NCBI GenBank assembly: GCA_903933805.1
Contig: CAIZLM010000063.1
Span: 1 to 35,283, forward strand
Length of the DNA stretch: 35,283 bases
From: an uncultured Bacteroidota bacterium
Lineage (GTDB): Bacteria; Bacteroidota; Bacteroidia; Chitinophagales; Saprospiraceae
Reading direction: 5' to 3'
The notes under the pieces were generated by a model. It made no database searches, was not told the origin of the DNA, and saw only the letters and a program-made list of their open reading frames with translations. Every line of letters begins with the position of its first letter. The stretch's first letter is position 1. Shown here piece after piece: positions 9,417 to 17,611 of this stretch. The position numbers were made by a program, and so were the translations under genes.

Positions 9417-9424
9417 TACTTTCG
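9417..9424 (+). promoter_or_regulatory. Possible -7 box abutting the histidine kinase start
   Basis: TACTTTCG matches TAnnTTTG at all but one position and ends four bases before the ATG (TACTTTCGCACCATG). The transcript from it would be leaderless or nearly so. Rrf2 and CotH have the same arrangement. Confidence 0.4.
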
Positions 9425-9428
9425 CACC

Positions 9429-10961
9429 ATGATCGGCATCTCTTACAACACGCACATCTCCCGCCTAATCTGGCTGCTGACATCCCTGATATTTGTCGCA
9501 GATCTACTTTTGCCCCGTCACTATGACGTTGTATTTGCCTATTCTGTGGCCCATTTTATGGCGGTTTTTTTCAGAGAAAAGAACAATGTGATTTTGCTTG
9601 CAGTCGTTACGAGCTCCCTGACACTCATTGGTGTGGCATTCAAGCCGCACGATGCGCCCTACGAGGAAATGTTGTTGGAACGGGTATCGGCGCTGGTCGT
9701 TTTTTGGGCAGCAGCTTTTTTTGTGTTGCGTTTCATAATGCTCCGAGAGGAGGAAGAACGGCAGGAAAGCAGGTTTAAGGCGCTTTTTGAATATGCTACA
9801 AGCGGTATATTGATGACAAATCGCAAAGGCTCGATTGTACTGGCCAACCCGGCAGTAGAATCGCTTTTTGGGTATAATAGTGGCGAAATGTTGGGTATAA
9901 CCGTGGAGTCTCTTATTCCAACCCGTTTTTCGAGAACCCACGAATCAAATCGGCAACAATACCACAAAGATCCACAACCCAGAAATATGGGGAGCGGATT
10001 GAATCTGAAAGGCCTGAGAAAAGATGGCAGCGAATTCCCCGTTGAGGTGAGCCTGAGCCCTTTTCGAAACAAAGAGGGAGAGTTTGTCGTCGCTTTTTTG
10101 GTAGACAACACCTCCCGTAGAAACTACGAGCAGTCCATCCTAAAACAAAAACACGAACTCGCCACGCTTTCAGAGGCCTTACAGGAACTCAATGAGGGAC
10201 TGGAAAATAAGGTTGCAGACAGAACCCGGGAACTGGAAAAAGCAAAAAATGTGCTGTCCTCTGCGCTAGACAACGAACGCGAATTGGGCGAATTGAAAAG
10301 CCGGTTTCTAAGTATGGCATCCCACGAATTCAGAACACCTTTGACTTCCGTGCTTTCTTCAGCAGGACTGGTCCATCAATACGCGGAACGAAAAGACATT
10401 GACAATATTAAAAAACACGCGGAACGCATCAAGAACGCTGTAAATGGACTTAATTCCATACTCACCGAATTCCTCTCCCTTGGGCGATTGGAGGAAGGGC
10501 GTATCTCACTCAACCGCGAAGATGTTGTCGTTCAAACATGCATGGACGATATATTAGAGGGCCTCGAAGACTTGCTCAAGCCGGGACAAAAATTCGAACA
10601 TATTCACACAGGATCCGACAGCGCCTCCATAGACTGTACCCTCACCAAGAACATACTCATCAACCTTGTCTCCAATGCCATAAAATACTCCCCTGAAGGA
10701 GTACCCATCGTCATTGAGAGCCACCTCCAAGACCACAAAATTAAAATAAGCGTTCGCGATCAAGGCATTGGCATTCCTGCATCTGAGCAGAAACACATGT
10801 TTGACAGGTTTTTTAGGGCAAGCAATGCCTCCAATAGCACCCAAGGTACCGGACTCGGATTGTACATTGTTCAACGATATGTCGAAATGATGGGTGGCAC
10901 GGTCGGTTTTGAAAGTGCTGTAGAAGAAGGCAGTGTTTTTTGGGTGGAATTTGATGCCTGA
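9429..10961 (+). CDS. Membrane-bound PAS-domain sensor histidine kinase
   Basis: A 510-residue kinase. Two to four hydrophobic segments occupy about residues 10-105. A PAS domain follows (about 115-235, FEYATSGILMTNRKGSIV and SLFGYNSGEMLG). A coiled linker (about 240-285, ELNEGLENKVADRTRELEKA) leads to the HisKA dimerisation helix with the phosphoacceptor in SHEFRTPL (His299). The ATPase domain has the N box (LVSNAIKYSPEG), G1 (DQGIGIP) and G2 (GTGLGLYIV). No response regulator is encoded nearby, so it is an orphan kinase. The PAS domain shows no obvious haem or flavin signature. Its place 19 bp after ccoI suggests, but does not show, a link to redox or copper sensing. Confidence 0.92.
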   Translation: MIGISYNTHISRLIWLLTSLIFVADLLLPRHYDVVFAYSVAHFMAVFFREKNNVILLAVVTSSLTLIGVAFKPHDAPYEEMLLERVSALVVFWAAAFFVLRFIMLREEEERQESRFKALFEYATSGILMTNRKGSIVLANPAVESLFGYNSGEMLGITVESLIPTRFSRTHESNRQQYHKDPQPRNMGSGLNLKGLRKDGSEFPVEVSLSPFRNKEGEFVVAFLVDNTSRRNYEQSILKQKHELATLSEALQELNEGLENKVADRTRELEKAKNVLSSALDNERELGELKSRFLSMASHEFRTPLTSVLSSAGLVHQYAERKDIDNIKKHAERIKNAVNGLNSILTEFLSLGRLEEGRISLNREDVVVQTCMDDILEGLEDLLKPGQKFEHIHTGSDSASIDCTLTKNILINLVSNAIKYSPEGVPIVIESHLQDHKIKISVRDQGIGIPASEQKHMFDRFFRASNASNSTQGTGLGLYIVQRYVEMMGGTVGFESAVEEGSVFWVEFDA

Positions 10962-10979
10962 TGTCCATGAAAAATCATG

Positions 10980-11139
10980 GTAACGGGTTCGTTGGTCTCT
11001 CCCGAGACAAAAAGGTGGCTGTTTTTTAGCCAAAACAGTGGATTACTGTAGGCCTTATCAGCCCTACGGTCAATAAAATCAACGAAGTATGGTGGAATAT
11101 GAACCTTTTGTAGGCCTTACAGCGTACTATAAAGGTCGT
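10980..11139 (-). mobile_element. Decayed long-form palindromic element, copy 4
   Basis: In reverse orientation to most copies. It begins GTAACGGGTTCGTTGG, then has GAGACAAAAAGGTGGC, matching the right half of the standard element. It continues with GTAGGCCTTATCAGCC, CTACGGTCAATAAAATC and AACGAAGTATGGTGGAA. This middle part aligns end to end with the extra block inside the copy at 34229-34391. ACAGCGTACTAT near the end matches the opposite arm. The right boundary is approximate. Length (about 160 bp) agrees with the intact long copy. The gap 10962-11245 holds little else. Confidence 0.72.
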
Positions 11140-11245
11140 TTTGATTGATATTCTCCATGAGTATTTGATAACTGTGCGCTTTGATTGCTGTTCATGCCTT
11201 AGCATTACAGCACGTACGGTTTCAGTGTAATCCCCCCCCTTAAAC

Positions 11246-11914
11246 ATGTGCAAAAAAACCGCAGTTTGCTGCTTATTTATACTCCACTTGTCGTCGGGTT
11301 GCGTGCCTACTTTGTCCACCAACTTTGAAAGCGCACGGCTGCTCCAGCCCAAAACAATCGAAATGCAGGGCTATGGTTCTCGGTACTTCGGTGTGCTAAA
11401 CAACAGTATAAACGAAGAATGGGGCCCTAGAACCAACAACTACGGACTTTCATTGGCTTATGGATTAAGTTCTAAAATACGTTTGCGTGCAAGGATTGAA
11501 AGCATTGATCTGAAAGACCGCGCTGAATTTTTTTACGGTCCCATATTACCTTCGGGTTCCCGCGTACACTACGCTGAAATTGGGTTAAAATATGGCTGGA
11601 ACCAACACAAAAATATTCGAACAGCAATTTCTTTGCCCTTGGGCGTTTTTTCACACGGCGCAGATGCCCTAGGCTATATTATCCCGACTTTTTACGCTTC
11701 CTATTCCAAAAATGATACATTTGAAATTGGGATAAACGGCAAACTGCATTACTGGTTCAATGAATCAGTTTCAATACCCTGGTTCTCCACTGGGATGGTC
11801 GTTGGAGTCAGCAGCAATGTGAACAAATGGTGCCTACGTTCAGAAATCAACACGGATATCTACAACATCAGTGTAGGAGTCGGCTTTGCATATACCATCT
11901 CCCCGAGTAAATAG
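11246..11914 (+). CDS. Hypothetical lipoprotein, probably outer-membrane associated
   Basis: A 222-residue protein not recognised as a known family. It starts with a short lipoprotein signal (MCKKTAVCCLFILHLSSGC) with the lipid-accepting Cys in SSGC at about residue 19. The rest has alternating polar and aromatic or hydrophobic stretches (for example YGLSLAYGLSSKIRLRARIES and near the end YNISVGVGFAYTI), as in small outer-membrane beta barrels. No catalytic motif is visible. It stands alone between the kinase and fhs. The ATG follows a run of C and T bases and has no clear ribosome-binding site. Confidence 0.65.
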   Translation: MCKKTAVCCLFILHLSSGCVPTLSTNFESARLLQPKTIEMQGYGSRYFGVLNNSINEEWGPRTNNYGLSLAYGLSSKIRLRARIESIDLKDRAEFFYGPILPSGSRVHYAEIGLKYGWNQHKNIRTAISLPLGVFSHGADALGYIIPTFYASYSKNDTFEIGINGKLHYWFNESVSIPWFSTGMVVGVSSNVNKWCLRSEINTDIYNISVGVGFAYTISPSK

Positions 11915-12219
11915 CTCCCCAAAAAGGTTTTCCTTGCAACGACGTAGTGTTAGATGCCTTCTTTTCTCTTGGAAGCTATACACCCCTGAAATCACTCTTT
12001 GTGCAGTAGTGCCAAATTTCGACGTGGTGTTCTGAAAAAAATCAGGCGCTATAAAAGCCGTTTTTTTGGGGTATGTAGGTACACCATGCTGGATTATTTT
12101 TACAATATTTGTGGGGGAAAATGCAGCACACTATTTTACCTATCATGTGTTTCATTTACTCAATAAGAGCCTTATACACCACAATCACACTGTTTATTCA
12201 GCCTACTACCTGCCAAACA
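11915..12219. other. Non-coding gap upstream of fhs
   Basis: About 305 bp without a convincing gene. It contains AATATTTG (12104-12111), a weak -7-like box. It also has two similar short direct repeats, CGACGTAGTGTT near 11950 and CGACGTGGTGTT near 12019, of unknown meaning. An in-frame extension of fhs runs back to 12109, but it does not resemble the family N-terminus. Confidence 0.4.
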
Positions 12220-13893
12220 ATGTTTCCATCTGATCTAGAAATCGCGCAAAACGCCGCCATCAAACCAATCCAGTCTATTGCAGCCAACCTTGATATTGAT
12301 CCGGAACTACTGGAATTGTATGGAAAATACAAAGCCAAACTCCCCCTTTCACTCATCAACGAGGAAAAAATAGCAAAAAGCAACCTAATCCTTGTATCCG
12401 CGTTAAATCCAACCATGGCCGGAGAGGGCAAAACCATGACGAGTATTGGGCTTTCCGACGGGCTCAACCGCATTGGCAAAAAAGCTGCTGTAGCACTTCG
12501 GGAGCCATCTCTTGGCCCCGTTTTTGGTATGAAAGGCGGCGCTGCCGGTGGTGGCTACTGCCAGGTCATTCCGATGACGGACATTAATTTGCACTTTACC
12601 GGCGATTTTTCTGCCATTGAGAAAGCCAACAACCTATTGTCGGCACTCATTGACAACAATATCCAGAACCGCACGAACAACCTCAATATCGACCCACGGA
12701 CCGTCGTTTGGAAAAGGGTGATGGACATGAATGATCGTTCCCTTCGACACATTATTATTGGCGTCGGCGGCAGTAGCAACGGCATCCCAAGGGAAGAAGG
12801 GTTTAACATCACCCCAGCGTCTGAAGTGATGGCGATTCTTTGTCTGTCAAAAGGGTTTGAGGACCTAAAAAACCGGCTTGGCAATATTTTTATCGGGTTT
12901 ACTTTTGACAAAACACCCGTTTTCGCGCGCGATTTAAAAGCACAGGGCGCCATGGCCCTCCTGCTGAAAGATGCCATACTGCCCAATTTGGTGCAAACCC
13001 TCGAAGGAAACCCTGCCTTTTTACACGGCGGCCCCTTTGCCAACATTGCACAAGGCACCAACTCCATCCTGGCAACCAAAATGGCCCTGTCGTTGGTTGA
13101 TTACGTCGTCACCGAGGCTGGTTTTGGCGCTGACCTAGGCGCAGAAAAGTTTCTCGACATCAAATGCCCCTACGGCAATTTGAAACCTAAAGCGGTCGTG
13201 TTGGTTGCCACCATTCGCGCGCTTCGGCACCATGGCGGCGCTAAAAAAGAAGCGTACAACACGCCCAACCTGGACTTTGTGCAGCTAGGATTCGAAAACC
13301 TCGAAAAACACATTGAAAACTGTAAGAAATTTGGCCTCACACCTGTGGTCTCCATCAATTTTTTCCCCAATGATTCGGAGCAAGAAGTTGCCTGGGTACA
13401 ACAAAAATGCGCAGCAATGGGCGTTTCTGCGGTCGTTTCTTATGGATTCTCCAAAGGTAGCGATGGCAATATCGAATTGGCCAATACCGTAGTTGCGATG
13501 ATTGAAAGTGGCCAAAACAACTACAAACAACTGTATGATTGGGCACTGCCCATCGAAGAAAAAATCAAAACCATCGCAACGGAAATTTACGGCGCGGATG
13601 ATGTTGAATACAGCCCAAAAGCTAAAATACAACTGAAAACCATTAAAAGCCTAGGGTACGAACACCTTCCAGTCTGTATGGCAAAAACACAAAAGTCACT
13701 CTCCGACAACGAGAAGTTGATCGGACGCCCTCGAAATTTCTCCGTAACCGTGCGCGAATTTGAATTTGCTGCCGGCGCTGGCTTTATCGTACCCATTCTG
13801 GGTGATATCATGCGCATGCCGGGACTGCCAACCATACCGGCATCTGAAGGCATGGACATCGATGCCAATGGAAACATTACGGGTCTGTCGTAA
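12220..13893 (+). CDS. fhs: Formate-tetrahydrofolate ligase
   Basis: About 557 residues from ATG 12220 (MFPSDLEIAQNA), the normal family length; an upstream in-frame start at 12109 would add 37 residues unlike the family. The ATP-binding loop is NPTMAGEGKTMTSIGL. The highly conserved EPSLGPVFGMKGGAAGGGY and INLHFTGDF stretches follow. The C-terminus has the conserved IMRMPGLPTIPA. The enzyme makes 10-formyl-tetrahydrofolate from formate, ATP and tetrahydrofolate in the cytoplasm, feeding purine and formyl-Met synthesis. It stands alone and converges with nosY across a strong palindrome. Confidence 0.95.
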   Translation: MFPSDLEIAQNAAIKPIQSIAANLDIDPELLELYGKYKAKLPLSLINEEKIAKSNLILVSALNPTMAGEGKTMTSIGLSDGLNRIGKKAAVALREPSLGPVFGMKGGAAGGGYCQVIPMTDINLHFTGDFSAIEKANNLLSALIDNNIQNRTNNLNIDPRTVVWKRVMDMNDRSLRHIIIGVGGSSNGIPREEGFNITPASEVMAILCLSKGFEDLKNRLGNIFIGFTFDKTPVFARDLKAQGAMALLLKDAILPNLVQTLEGNPAFLHGGPFANIAQGTNSILATKMALSLVDYVVTEAGFGADLGAEKFLDIKCPYGNLKPKAVVLVATIRALRHHGGAKKEAYNTPNLDFVQLGFENLEKHIENCKKFGLTPVVSINFFPNDSEQEVAWVQQKCAAMGVSAVVSYGFSKGSDGNIELANTVVAMIESGQNNYKQLYDWALPIEEKIKTIATEIYGADDVEYSPKAKIQLKTIKSLGYEHLPVCMAKTQKSLSDNEKLIGRPRNFSVTVREFEFAAGAGFIVPILGDIMRMPGLPTIPASEGMDIDANGNITGLS

Positions 13894-13923
13894 TCAGGGT
13901 GCCCATAGAAAAGCCGTTCATCT

Positions 13924-13953
13924 GGGGCAAGGGTGCCATGGCACCCTTGCCCC
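13924..13953. terminator. Perfect 30-bp palindrome between convergent fhs and nosY
   Basis: GGGGCAAGGGTGCCA is followed directly by its exact reverse complement, giving a 30-bp perfect inverted repeat 31 bp after fhs and 17 bp before the nosY stop. A GC-rich 15-bp stem between convergent genes fits a bidirectional transcript end. There is no U-tract on either side, so it may be a 3' stabilising hairpin rather than a classical intrinsic terminator. Confidence 0.65.
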
Positions 13954-13970
13954 TGTGCTTGAGCCGATGG

Positions 13971-14747
13971 CTACAAATCCTTCCGATTAAAAACTCGCAC
14001 CGCCAGCAGCATCGGGACAATCGCCCAAACAGCCAGCACAAACAGGGCAAAAACGATCCCCCAATTGGTGCCCAAAAACTCCCGGAACAACGCACCCGTA
14101 TAACCCATAAGTGCTGCAATATCCATCTGGAGCAATACGACTACCCGAGCCAAATCAATCGGATTGAGGCAGACAAAACCCAACATGGCTTTTTCCAATG
14201 GATAATCCGCAAATGCAAACATGAGAAACAATACCAAAGCATCGTAAAGTAAGGCGAAAAGGAACCACAGCAACAAAACCACCCCTATTCCCTTGGCCTT
14301 GTCCCGCGTTAACACGGAGGCCAGTAACGCAATCGAAATGAAAACCACCGATAAACCAACTGCCACCAACACCAACGAAATTCCGGTGGCGTTGGCTGCA
14401 AAAACCACTACTGGAACACCAATACCCACCAAGGTGGCCAGGGTAAGGGCAATGGTAAGCCCCCAAAATTCACTCCAAACAATCAGGCTGCGACGAATAG
14501 GCTGCGCAGCCAGCAATTCAATAAATTCATAAGAATTGTAAAAGTGAATCGTTGAAAACACAATGCTCACCAGCGGTGTGACAATCAATACAATATTCAA
14601 CAGCCCAACCAAGCCCTTCGTGGAATCGCCACCGAGGTTGAATAAGCCAAAGGAAACAGCAAACAGAAACAGCGTATATCCAATGATGATGCGGTTCTGA
14701 AGGATATCCATCAAAACGTATTTGATGATGCGAAAAGAAGGCAGCAT
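13971..14747 (-). CDS. nosY: ABC transporter permease of the Nos system
   Basis: A 258-residue integral membrane protein with about six hydrophobic segments. It has the ABC-2-type start LPSFRIIKYVLMDILQNRI and the NSYEFIELLAAQPIRRS loop typical of NosY. With NosF and NosD it forms the NosDFY complex, which takes part in building the copper-sulfur site of NosZ. It starts one base after the nosF stop, so the two are translated as a unit. It is the last gene of the minus-strand nos operon. Confidence 0.9.
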   Translation of the reverse strand: MLPSFRIIKYVLMDILQNRIIIGYTLFLFAVSFGLFNLGGDSTKGLVGLLNIVLIVTPLVSIVFSTIHFYNSYEFIELLAAQPIRRSLIVWSEFWGLTIALTLATLVGIGVPVVVFAANATGISLVLVAVGLSVVFISIALLASVLTRDKAKGIGVVLLLWFLFALLYDALVLFLMFAFADYPLEKAMLGFVCLNPIDLARVVVLLQMDIAALMGYTGALFREFLGTNWGIVFALFVLAVWAIVPMLLAVRVFNRKDL

Positions 14748-14748
14748 A

Positions 14749-15474
14749 TTATTGTTTGGTCGTAACGGATTGGGTGGTCATAATTTTTGCCAGGGCGCGG
14801 TTCAGTTTCTGCTCCCCGGTTCGTGACTTTAAAGTATCTATGGGCTGATAAAAACGGACTTTCCCTTCCATGATATACATAACATCGGTGGTTAACTCTT
14901 CCAAATCACTGATAATATGGGATGTTACCAAGATCAATTTTCCTTTTGCTTTTTCCGCTAAAATTTTTTCCTTCAGAATTTCTGATGCCATTGGATCGAG
15001 ACCGGCAGTCGGCTCGTCCAAGATCAAAACCGCAGGATCAAACAGCAAGGCAAGACAGGCACTCACTTTTTGTCGCGTGCCTCCGGAAAGTGTCCGCATG
15101 GTTTTATGGGCAAATTCTGCGACTCCAAAAGCATGCATCAATTCCTCATCCAACTTTTCGAAAGTGCCACGGCGTATTTCCTGAATCATTTCAAACAATT
15201 GGCCCACGCGGATATGATCGGGATAACGACCAATCTGAGGCATATATCCCAATTGCCGTTTATAATCCCAACCACCCACAATTGACTTTCCCTGGAGGGT
15301 CATCGCACCTCCATCGGGCATAACCAAGCCCAACAGACACTTGAGAAAAGTAGTTTTACCCGATCCGTTTGGCCCAATCAAAGAAATAGCCTGTCCCGCA
15401 TGCATACGAACGCTGACATCATCCAATACCTTCAATTTTCCAAACGACTTTGTAAGATTGGTAACTTCTAGCAT
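14749..15474 (-). CDS. nosF: ABC transporter ATP-binding protein of the Nos system
   Basis: A 241-residue ABC ATPase. Walker A is GPNGSGKTT (about residues 34-42), the signature is LSGGTRQK (about 126-133), and Walker B is AVLILDEPTAGLDP with the switch His in TSHIISDLEEL. It powers NosY and NosD in NosZ maturation. Its stop is one base from the nosY start and it begins six bases after the FAS1 gene stop, so the three are surely co-transcribed. Confidence 0.93.
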   Translation of the reverse strand: MLEVTNLTKSFGKLKVLDDVSVRMHAGQAISLIGPNGSGKTTFLKCLLGLVMPDGGAMTLQGKSIVGGWDYKRQLGYMPQIGRYPDHIRVGQLFEMIQEIRRGTFEKLDEELMHAFGVAEFAHKTMRTLSGGTRQKVSACLALLFDPAVLILDEPTAGLDPMASEILKEKILAEKAKGKLILVTSHIISDLEELTTDVMYIMEGKVRFYQPIDTLKSRTGEQKLNRALAKIMTTQSVTTKQ

Positions 15475-15480
15475 GCCGTA

Positions 15481-16035
15481 TTATTTGGGAAGAAGTACAG
15501 CATCTATGATATGCACAATGCCGTTAGACGCAGGTACACTGGCCACAATATTGGCGCCATTGACGGTGATGTGCCCATCTTTAACACCAATGGTCACATT
15601 GCCACCATTCGCCATAGAAATCACTTGACCATCTTGTAGCATATCTGTTTTATACACAGCTACGGCCACATGGTACTGCAATATATCTTGAAGCGTTTCC
15701 TTTTTTTCAGGCTTCAGGAGCCCCTCTACAGTACCGGCAGGAAGTTTTGAGAAAGCAGCATTGGTTGGGGCGAACACCGTGAACGGCCCGGCATTGGAAA
15801 GCACGTCAACCAAGCCAGCTGCCTTTACAGCGGCCACGAGGGTAGAATGGTCCGCACTTCCGGCAGCAACCTTCAATACATCTTTTTGAGAATCATTGTC
15901 TTGTACGGAAGCTTGTCCACCATCTGCAGTTGCCGTTGGGGAGGCAGATGATGCTGGTGCGGGAGCCGTGTCGGAGCAACCCATGAGCCCGAACAAAAGC
16001 AGGGCACTAAACAAGAGCGCATGTAGATTTTTCAT
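15481..16035 (-). CDS. FAS1 (fasciclin) domain lipoprotein in the nos operon
   Basis: A 184-residue protein. The start is taken at ATG 16035, giving a lipoprotein signal (MKNLHALLFSALLLFGLMGC, Cys at residue 20); a longer frame runs back through the 10-bp repeats and lacks a signal. A low-complexity Ala/Ser/Thr linker follows, then one FAS1 domain with AGLVDVLSNAGPFTVFAPTN, AAFSKLPAG and the closing IVHIIDAVLLPK. FAS1 domains mediate adhesion or binding outside the cell; no enzymatic role is known. It sits between nosD and nosF, six bases before nosF. Its role in N2O respiration is not known; a scaffold or periplasmic binding role is a guess. Confidence 0.9.
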   Translation of the reverse strand: MKNLHALLFSALLLFGLMGCSDTAPAPASSASPTATADGGQASVQDNDSQKDVLKVAAGSADHSTLVAAVKAAGLVDVLSNAGPFTVFAPTNAAFSKLPAGTVEGLLKPEKKETLQDILQYHVAVAVYKTDMLQDGQVISMANGGNVTIGVKDGHITVNGANIVASVPASNGIVHIIDAVLLPK

Positions 16036-16060
16036 TTTTTTCCTTTTTATTGTGAATGAA

Positions 16061-16098
16061 CATTGTTGACCATTGTTGACCATTGTTGACCATTGTTA
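16061..16098. repeat. Four 10-bp direct repeats upstream of the FAS1 gene
   Basis: CATTGTTGAC occurs three times in a row (16061-16090), followed by a partial fourth copy CATTGTTAGAC. The 10-bp period is close to one DNA helical turn, so each copy faces the same side. It lies 26 bases upstream of the FAS1 start. It could be a repeated protein site or simple slippage. Confidence 0.85.
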
Positions 16099-16143
16099 GA
16101 CTGTGATTGAAGCGATTTTGATGACTTGATTGATTGGAAATTT

Positions 16144-16221
16144 GTAACTGGTTAGGTGGCACGCTGTCTGGCAAAAAATGGCCACTTTTTTGTCTCAGAC
16201 GCGACCACGCTAACCAGTTAC
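16144..16221 (+). mobile_element. Palindromic GTAA-ended MITE-like element, copy 5 (between nosD and FAS1)
   Basis: A 78-bp copy beginning GTAACTGGTTAGGTGGCACG and ending CTAACCAGTTAC. The flanking octamers are GGAAATTT (16136-16143) and GCAAATTT (16222-16229), a 7-of-8 target duplication. The T-run side of the inner hairpin faces the plus strand, opposite to nos transcription. Confidence 0.9.
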
Positions 16222-16259
16222 GCAAATTTTTGATTTTACACTTCATGCACAACCACGCT

Positions 16260-16275
16260 GTGTTGACATCAACAC
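16260..16275. promoter_or_regulatory. Palindrome GTGTTGA-CA-TCAACAC
   Basis: Two perfect 7-bp half sites separated by two bases, in the gap between nosD and the FAS1 gene. The TTGA/TCAA halves resemble FNR half sites, but the spacing is 2, not 4, so the usual FNR geometry is absent. It may be an operator for the FAS1-nosF-nosY part of the operon or a 3' hairpin of nosD. Confidence 0.35.
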
Positions 16276-16302
16276 TATCTGGCATAATTTCCCATCAAAT
16301 TT

Positions 16303-17544
16303 TCAAAGGGCCAGCGTCAGCGGAGACATCGATGGTTTTTCATCTAAAAGCAGTTCAGGGGTTAAGGCGGGAATTATTTTTTCGGCTTTGTCCATCAGAT
16401 AGACCATAAAACTTCGCATCAACATCAGACCATACGGCATCCGTTCAACCACCACCGCATACAGGCTCACCGGTCGGAAGGGGACATCCCCCACCCCATC
16501 TCGGTTGAGATCATATCCCTCATAGCGATCCCAATAATTGCTGTCAAAAGAATTAAGTACCAAAGAGCCATTGGTAGAAACATCGAAAGAGTTGCCAAAA
16601 AAGTTGTTCTGACGAATAACATTGGCATCACAACTGGCTTGAACGCGCAAGGCCCAACCATTTTCCCTGAAAACATTTTGCTCCAAGGTGATCCGACTGG
16701 CCCCCTCCATGTAAACTGCTGCTGAATTGTGTTCAAAAGTATTGCGCCAAATGTGGCTGTCAGAAATATCCTTCAGTAGGAGTCCATAAGCAGCGCTTCC
16801 CCAATTGTAGCCAAACTCATTTTCTGTCATTTGTACTTGTCGGGAATACATGACTGCTACCCCGGCCCCATTGTGGTGAAAACGGTTGTGGTGGTAGTGG
16901 TCATTGTGTGAAAACATGAAATGGAGGCCATAGCGGAGGTTGCGCTCGCTGTTGTTGTTCCTGATTTCAGAATCCGTCACAAATTCAAAATAGATGCCGT
17001 CGCGGTGCCCTGTGAGGTAGTTTTCTTCCACCATGATCCGGGCGCATTTCCACAGGTGAATCCCATTGCCACTGTTTTGCTCTTCCTTGATGATGCCTTG
17101 CACATCGTTACAACAAATGCGCGCATCATCGGTGTCTGACAGGTAGATACCAAAGTTACAGTCGCGCAGGCGGTTTTCCTCAATGTTTACATGGTTGGCT
17201 GAAAGCACCTTGATACCCGCAATATCCTTGGTACTGAGCTGCCCGCTGTTACAAATGGCAAAACCACGGATGGTGACGTAAGAAGCGGTAACGGTGATGA
17301 CCTCCGCGAGGTGTTGGCCGTCTAAAACCGGGTAGTTTACACCAAGAAGCGTCAATGGCCGATCAATGGCCAGATTTCCTTCTGCGTATGTGCCCTCATA
17401 AACAACAATGGTATCGCCTGAACGGGCATTGTTCAACGCTGCATGGATCGTCACATAAGGCCGACCAACGCCAACAAGGTGTTCAGTAGCCCACACGGGG
17501 CTCCACAGTACCAACAAGAGCAAAACAAAACGGTATCTCAACAT
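16303..17544 (-). CDS. nosD: Periplasmic copper-binding/maturation protein NosD
   Basis: About 413 residues from ATG 17544, which gives a clean signal peptide (MLRYRFVLLLLVLWSPVWA); the longer frame from 17598 adds an unlikely lead. The body is a right-handed beta-helix with repeated parallel-beta-helix turns such as NHVNIEENRLRDCNFGIYL and ENYLTGHRDGIYF, the carbohydrate-binding/sugar-hydrolase (CASH) fold. The conserved NosD turn NSFDSNYWDRYEGYDLNRDG is near residue 340. NosD works with NosF and NosY in the periplasm and is reported to pass copper to NosZ together with NosL. The gene is 67 bp downstream of the nosL fusion. Confidence 0.93.
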   Translation of the reverse strand: MLRYRFVLLLLVLWSPVWATEHLVGVGRPYVTIHAALNNARSGDTIVVYEGTYAEGNLAIDRPLTLLGVNYPVLDGQHLAEVITVTASYVTIRGFAICNSGQLSTKDIAGIKVLSANHVNIEENRLRDCNFGIYLSDTDDARICCNDVQGIIKEEQNSGNGIHLWKCARIMVEENYLTGHRDGIYFEFVTDSEIRNNNSERNLRYGLHFMFSHNDHYHHNRFHHNGAGVAVMYSRQVQMTENEFGYNWGSAAYGLLLKDISDSHIWRNTFEHNSAAVYMEGASRITLEQNVFRENGWALRVQASCDANVIRQNNFFGNSFDVSTNGSLVLNSFDSNYWDRYEGYDLNRDGVGDVPFRPVSLYAVVVERMPYGLMLMRSFMVYLMDKAEKIIPALTPELLLDEKPSMSPLTLAL

Positions 17545-17611
17545 TTTAATATTGACTGTGCCACAGCGTGTCCGCGGATGTAGCACCACGGCAGACACGC
17601 CACACCTTGTT

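Noticed and set aside
12109-12219. N-terminal extension of formate-tetrahydrofolate ligase
   Set aside because: The extra 37 residues do not match the family and look like a chance open frame; the normal-length protein starts at 12220.
16260-16275. GTGTTGA-CA-TCAACAC as a sixth FNR-type site
   Set aside because: The half sites fit but the spacer is 2 bp rather than 4, so it was kept apart from the FNR-like set.
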